From NCBI RefSeq assembly GCF_002007605.1, contig NZ_CP019799.1, positions 2,046,001 to 2,110,000 on the forward strand: 64,000 nucleotides of DNA, read 5' to 3'. The number at the start of each line of letters is the position of its first letter. The stretch's first letter is position 1. This DNA comes from Cellvibrio sp. PSBB023. GTDB taxonomy: Bacteria > Pseudomonadota > Gammaproteobacteria > Pseudomonadales > Cellvibrionaceae. Both the position numbers and the translations under genes were made by a program. The notes under the pieces are model-generated. The model did no database searches and was not told the DNA's origin. It worked only from the letters and a program-made list of their open reading frames with translations. This document shows positions 63,497-64,000 of the stretch, piece by piece.

Positions 63497-64000
63497 TTAA
63501 TTGACCGCTACGGCCTTGGCGATATGGTCGATGATAGTTTGGATTTGTACGTGCTTCATTTTCATTGAGGCTTTATTCACAATCAAACGCGAGCTGATAT
63601 CCGCAATAAAATCGCGCGGCTCCAAACCATTGGCGCGCAGCGTGTTACCTGTATCGACAATATCCACAATTTCATCGGCCAAATTCATAATCGGCGCCAG
63701 CTCCATAGCACCGTACAGCTTGATAATATCGGTCTGACGCCCTTGGGAGGCATAATATTGCTTGGCAATATTCACATACTTGGTCGCCACACGAATGCGC
63801 CCCGCAGGCAGTGATTCACCTTTTACGCCAGCCGTCATTAATTTACAGCGCGCAATATTTAAATCGAGCGGCTCATACAATCCCTCAGCGCCGTTTTCCA
63901 TCAATGTATCTTTGCCGGAAATACCCATGTCCGCCGCACCAAATTGCACATAGGTGGGTACATCAGCGCCGCGCAACAACAGCAGACGAACATGGGCCTG
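63497..64000 (-). CDS. hisG: ATP phosphoribosyltransferase, C-terminal part (runs off the right edge)
   Basis: 168 codons are visible; the frame is open to the last base. HisG short form has about 210 residues, so roughly 40 N-terminal residues are missing. Visible features are [20 protein letters not shown], the PRPP-binding segment [14 protein letters not shown], and [16 protein letters not shown]. There is no C-terminal regulatory ACT domain, so this is the short HisGs form, which normally needs HisZ. It catalyses the first step of histidine synthesis. Confidence 0.95.
   Translation of the reverse strand, partial: QAHVRLLLLRGADVPTYVQFGAADMGISGKDTLMENGAEGLYEPLDLNIARCKLMTAGVKGESLPAGRIRVATKYVNIAKQYYASQGRQTDIIKLYGAMELAPIMNLADEIVDIVDTGNTLRANGLEPRDFIADISSRLIVNKASMKMKHVQIQTIIDHIAKAVAVN

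Overview
This window is a chromosomal segment of a Gammaproteobacterium, most likely from the Cellvibrionaceae (Cellvibrio or a close relative). The assignment rests on plant cell-wall enzymes spread among housekeeping genes: a GH115 alpha-glucuronidase, a GH51 arabinofuranosidase and a GH26 mannanase lipoprotein whose two catalytic Glu are spaced as in Cellvibrio japonicus Man26A. The gammaproteobacterial minCDE, pst, zapE-rplM-rpsI-pet-sspB and hisGD loci agree with it. No taxon was checked by database search. I see no prophage, insertion sequence, CRISPR array, rRNA or tRNA.

Layout. 1-4500: truncated GH115 gene, YbdG-type MscS channel, RoxA-like di-haem cytochrome. 4761-8993 (minus strand): HerA-like ATPase, DnaQ-type exonuclease, minE-minD-minC. 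9236-12627: DUF3300 lipoprotein, a second lipoprotein, M50 membrane protease. 12714-16041: MocR-type regulator divergent from a class II aldolase and a DapA-family lyase, probably a small catabolic unit. 16200-19766: CvfB, Gfo/Idh/MocA oxidoreductase, DUF1415, YehS, acetyltransferase. 19763-22817: an orphan periplasmic binding protein coupled to a membrane diguanylate cyclase. 23173-26548: oadGAB sodium-pumping decarboxylase. 26627-28840: yjfL-ygiB-ygiC-like operon. 29019-32090: HlyD-ABC-permease operon. 32257-39177: choice-of-anchor A protein with a PEP-CTERM-like tail, cysK, GH51, SOS-controlled dinB, GH26, pentapeptide-repeat protein. 39646-46458: uronate/sugar catabolism (uxaC, AEC carrier, SMP-30 lactonase, SGLT symporter, SDR dehydrogenase, GntR/FCD regulator). 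46671-53417: pstSCAB-phoU with several Pho boxes and a frameshift in pstA. 53650-58166: sspB, a fused cytochrome b/c1 gene, Rieske gene, rpsI, rplM. 58280-64000: zapE, a hydrolase, zapG (yhcB), a DegS/AlgW protease, hisD and the 3' part of hisG.

How it fits together. Secreted or envelope-attached glycoside hydrolases release mannan and arabinoxylan/glucuronoxylan fragments. Uronates enter UxaC, while the SDR and SMP-30 proteins look like an oxidative sugar route fed by the SGLT symporter. The phosphate locus shows textbook PhoB promoter geometry (Pho box, 10 nt, -10) before both pstS and pstC. The min, pet/ribosomal/ssp and his loci are conserved core. The least ordinary items are the binding-protein/diguanylate cyclase pair, the cytochrome b-c1 fusion with extra membrane segments, the pstA frameshift in a 5-base homopolymer, loss of sspA from its usual place, and several uncharacterised palindromic operators in front of carbohydrate genes.
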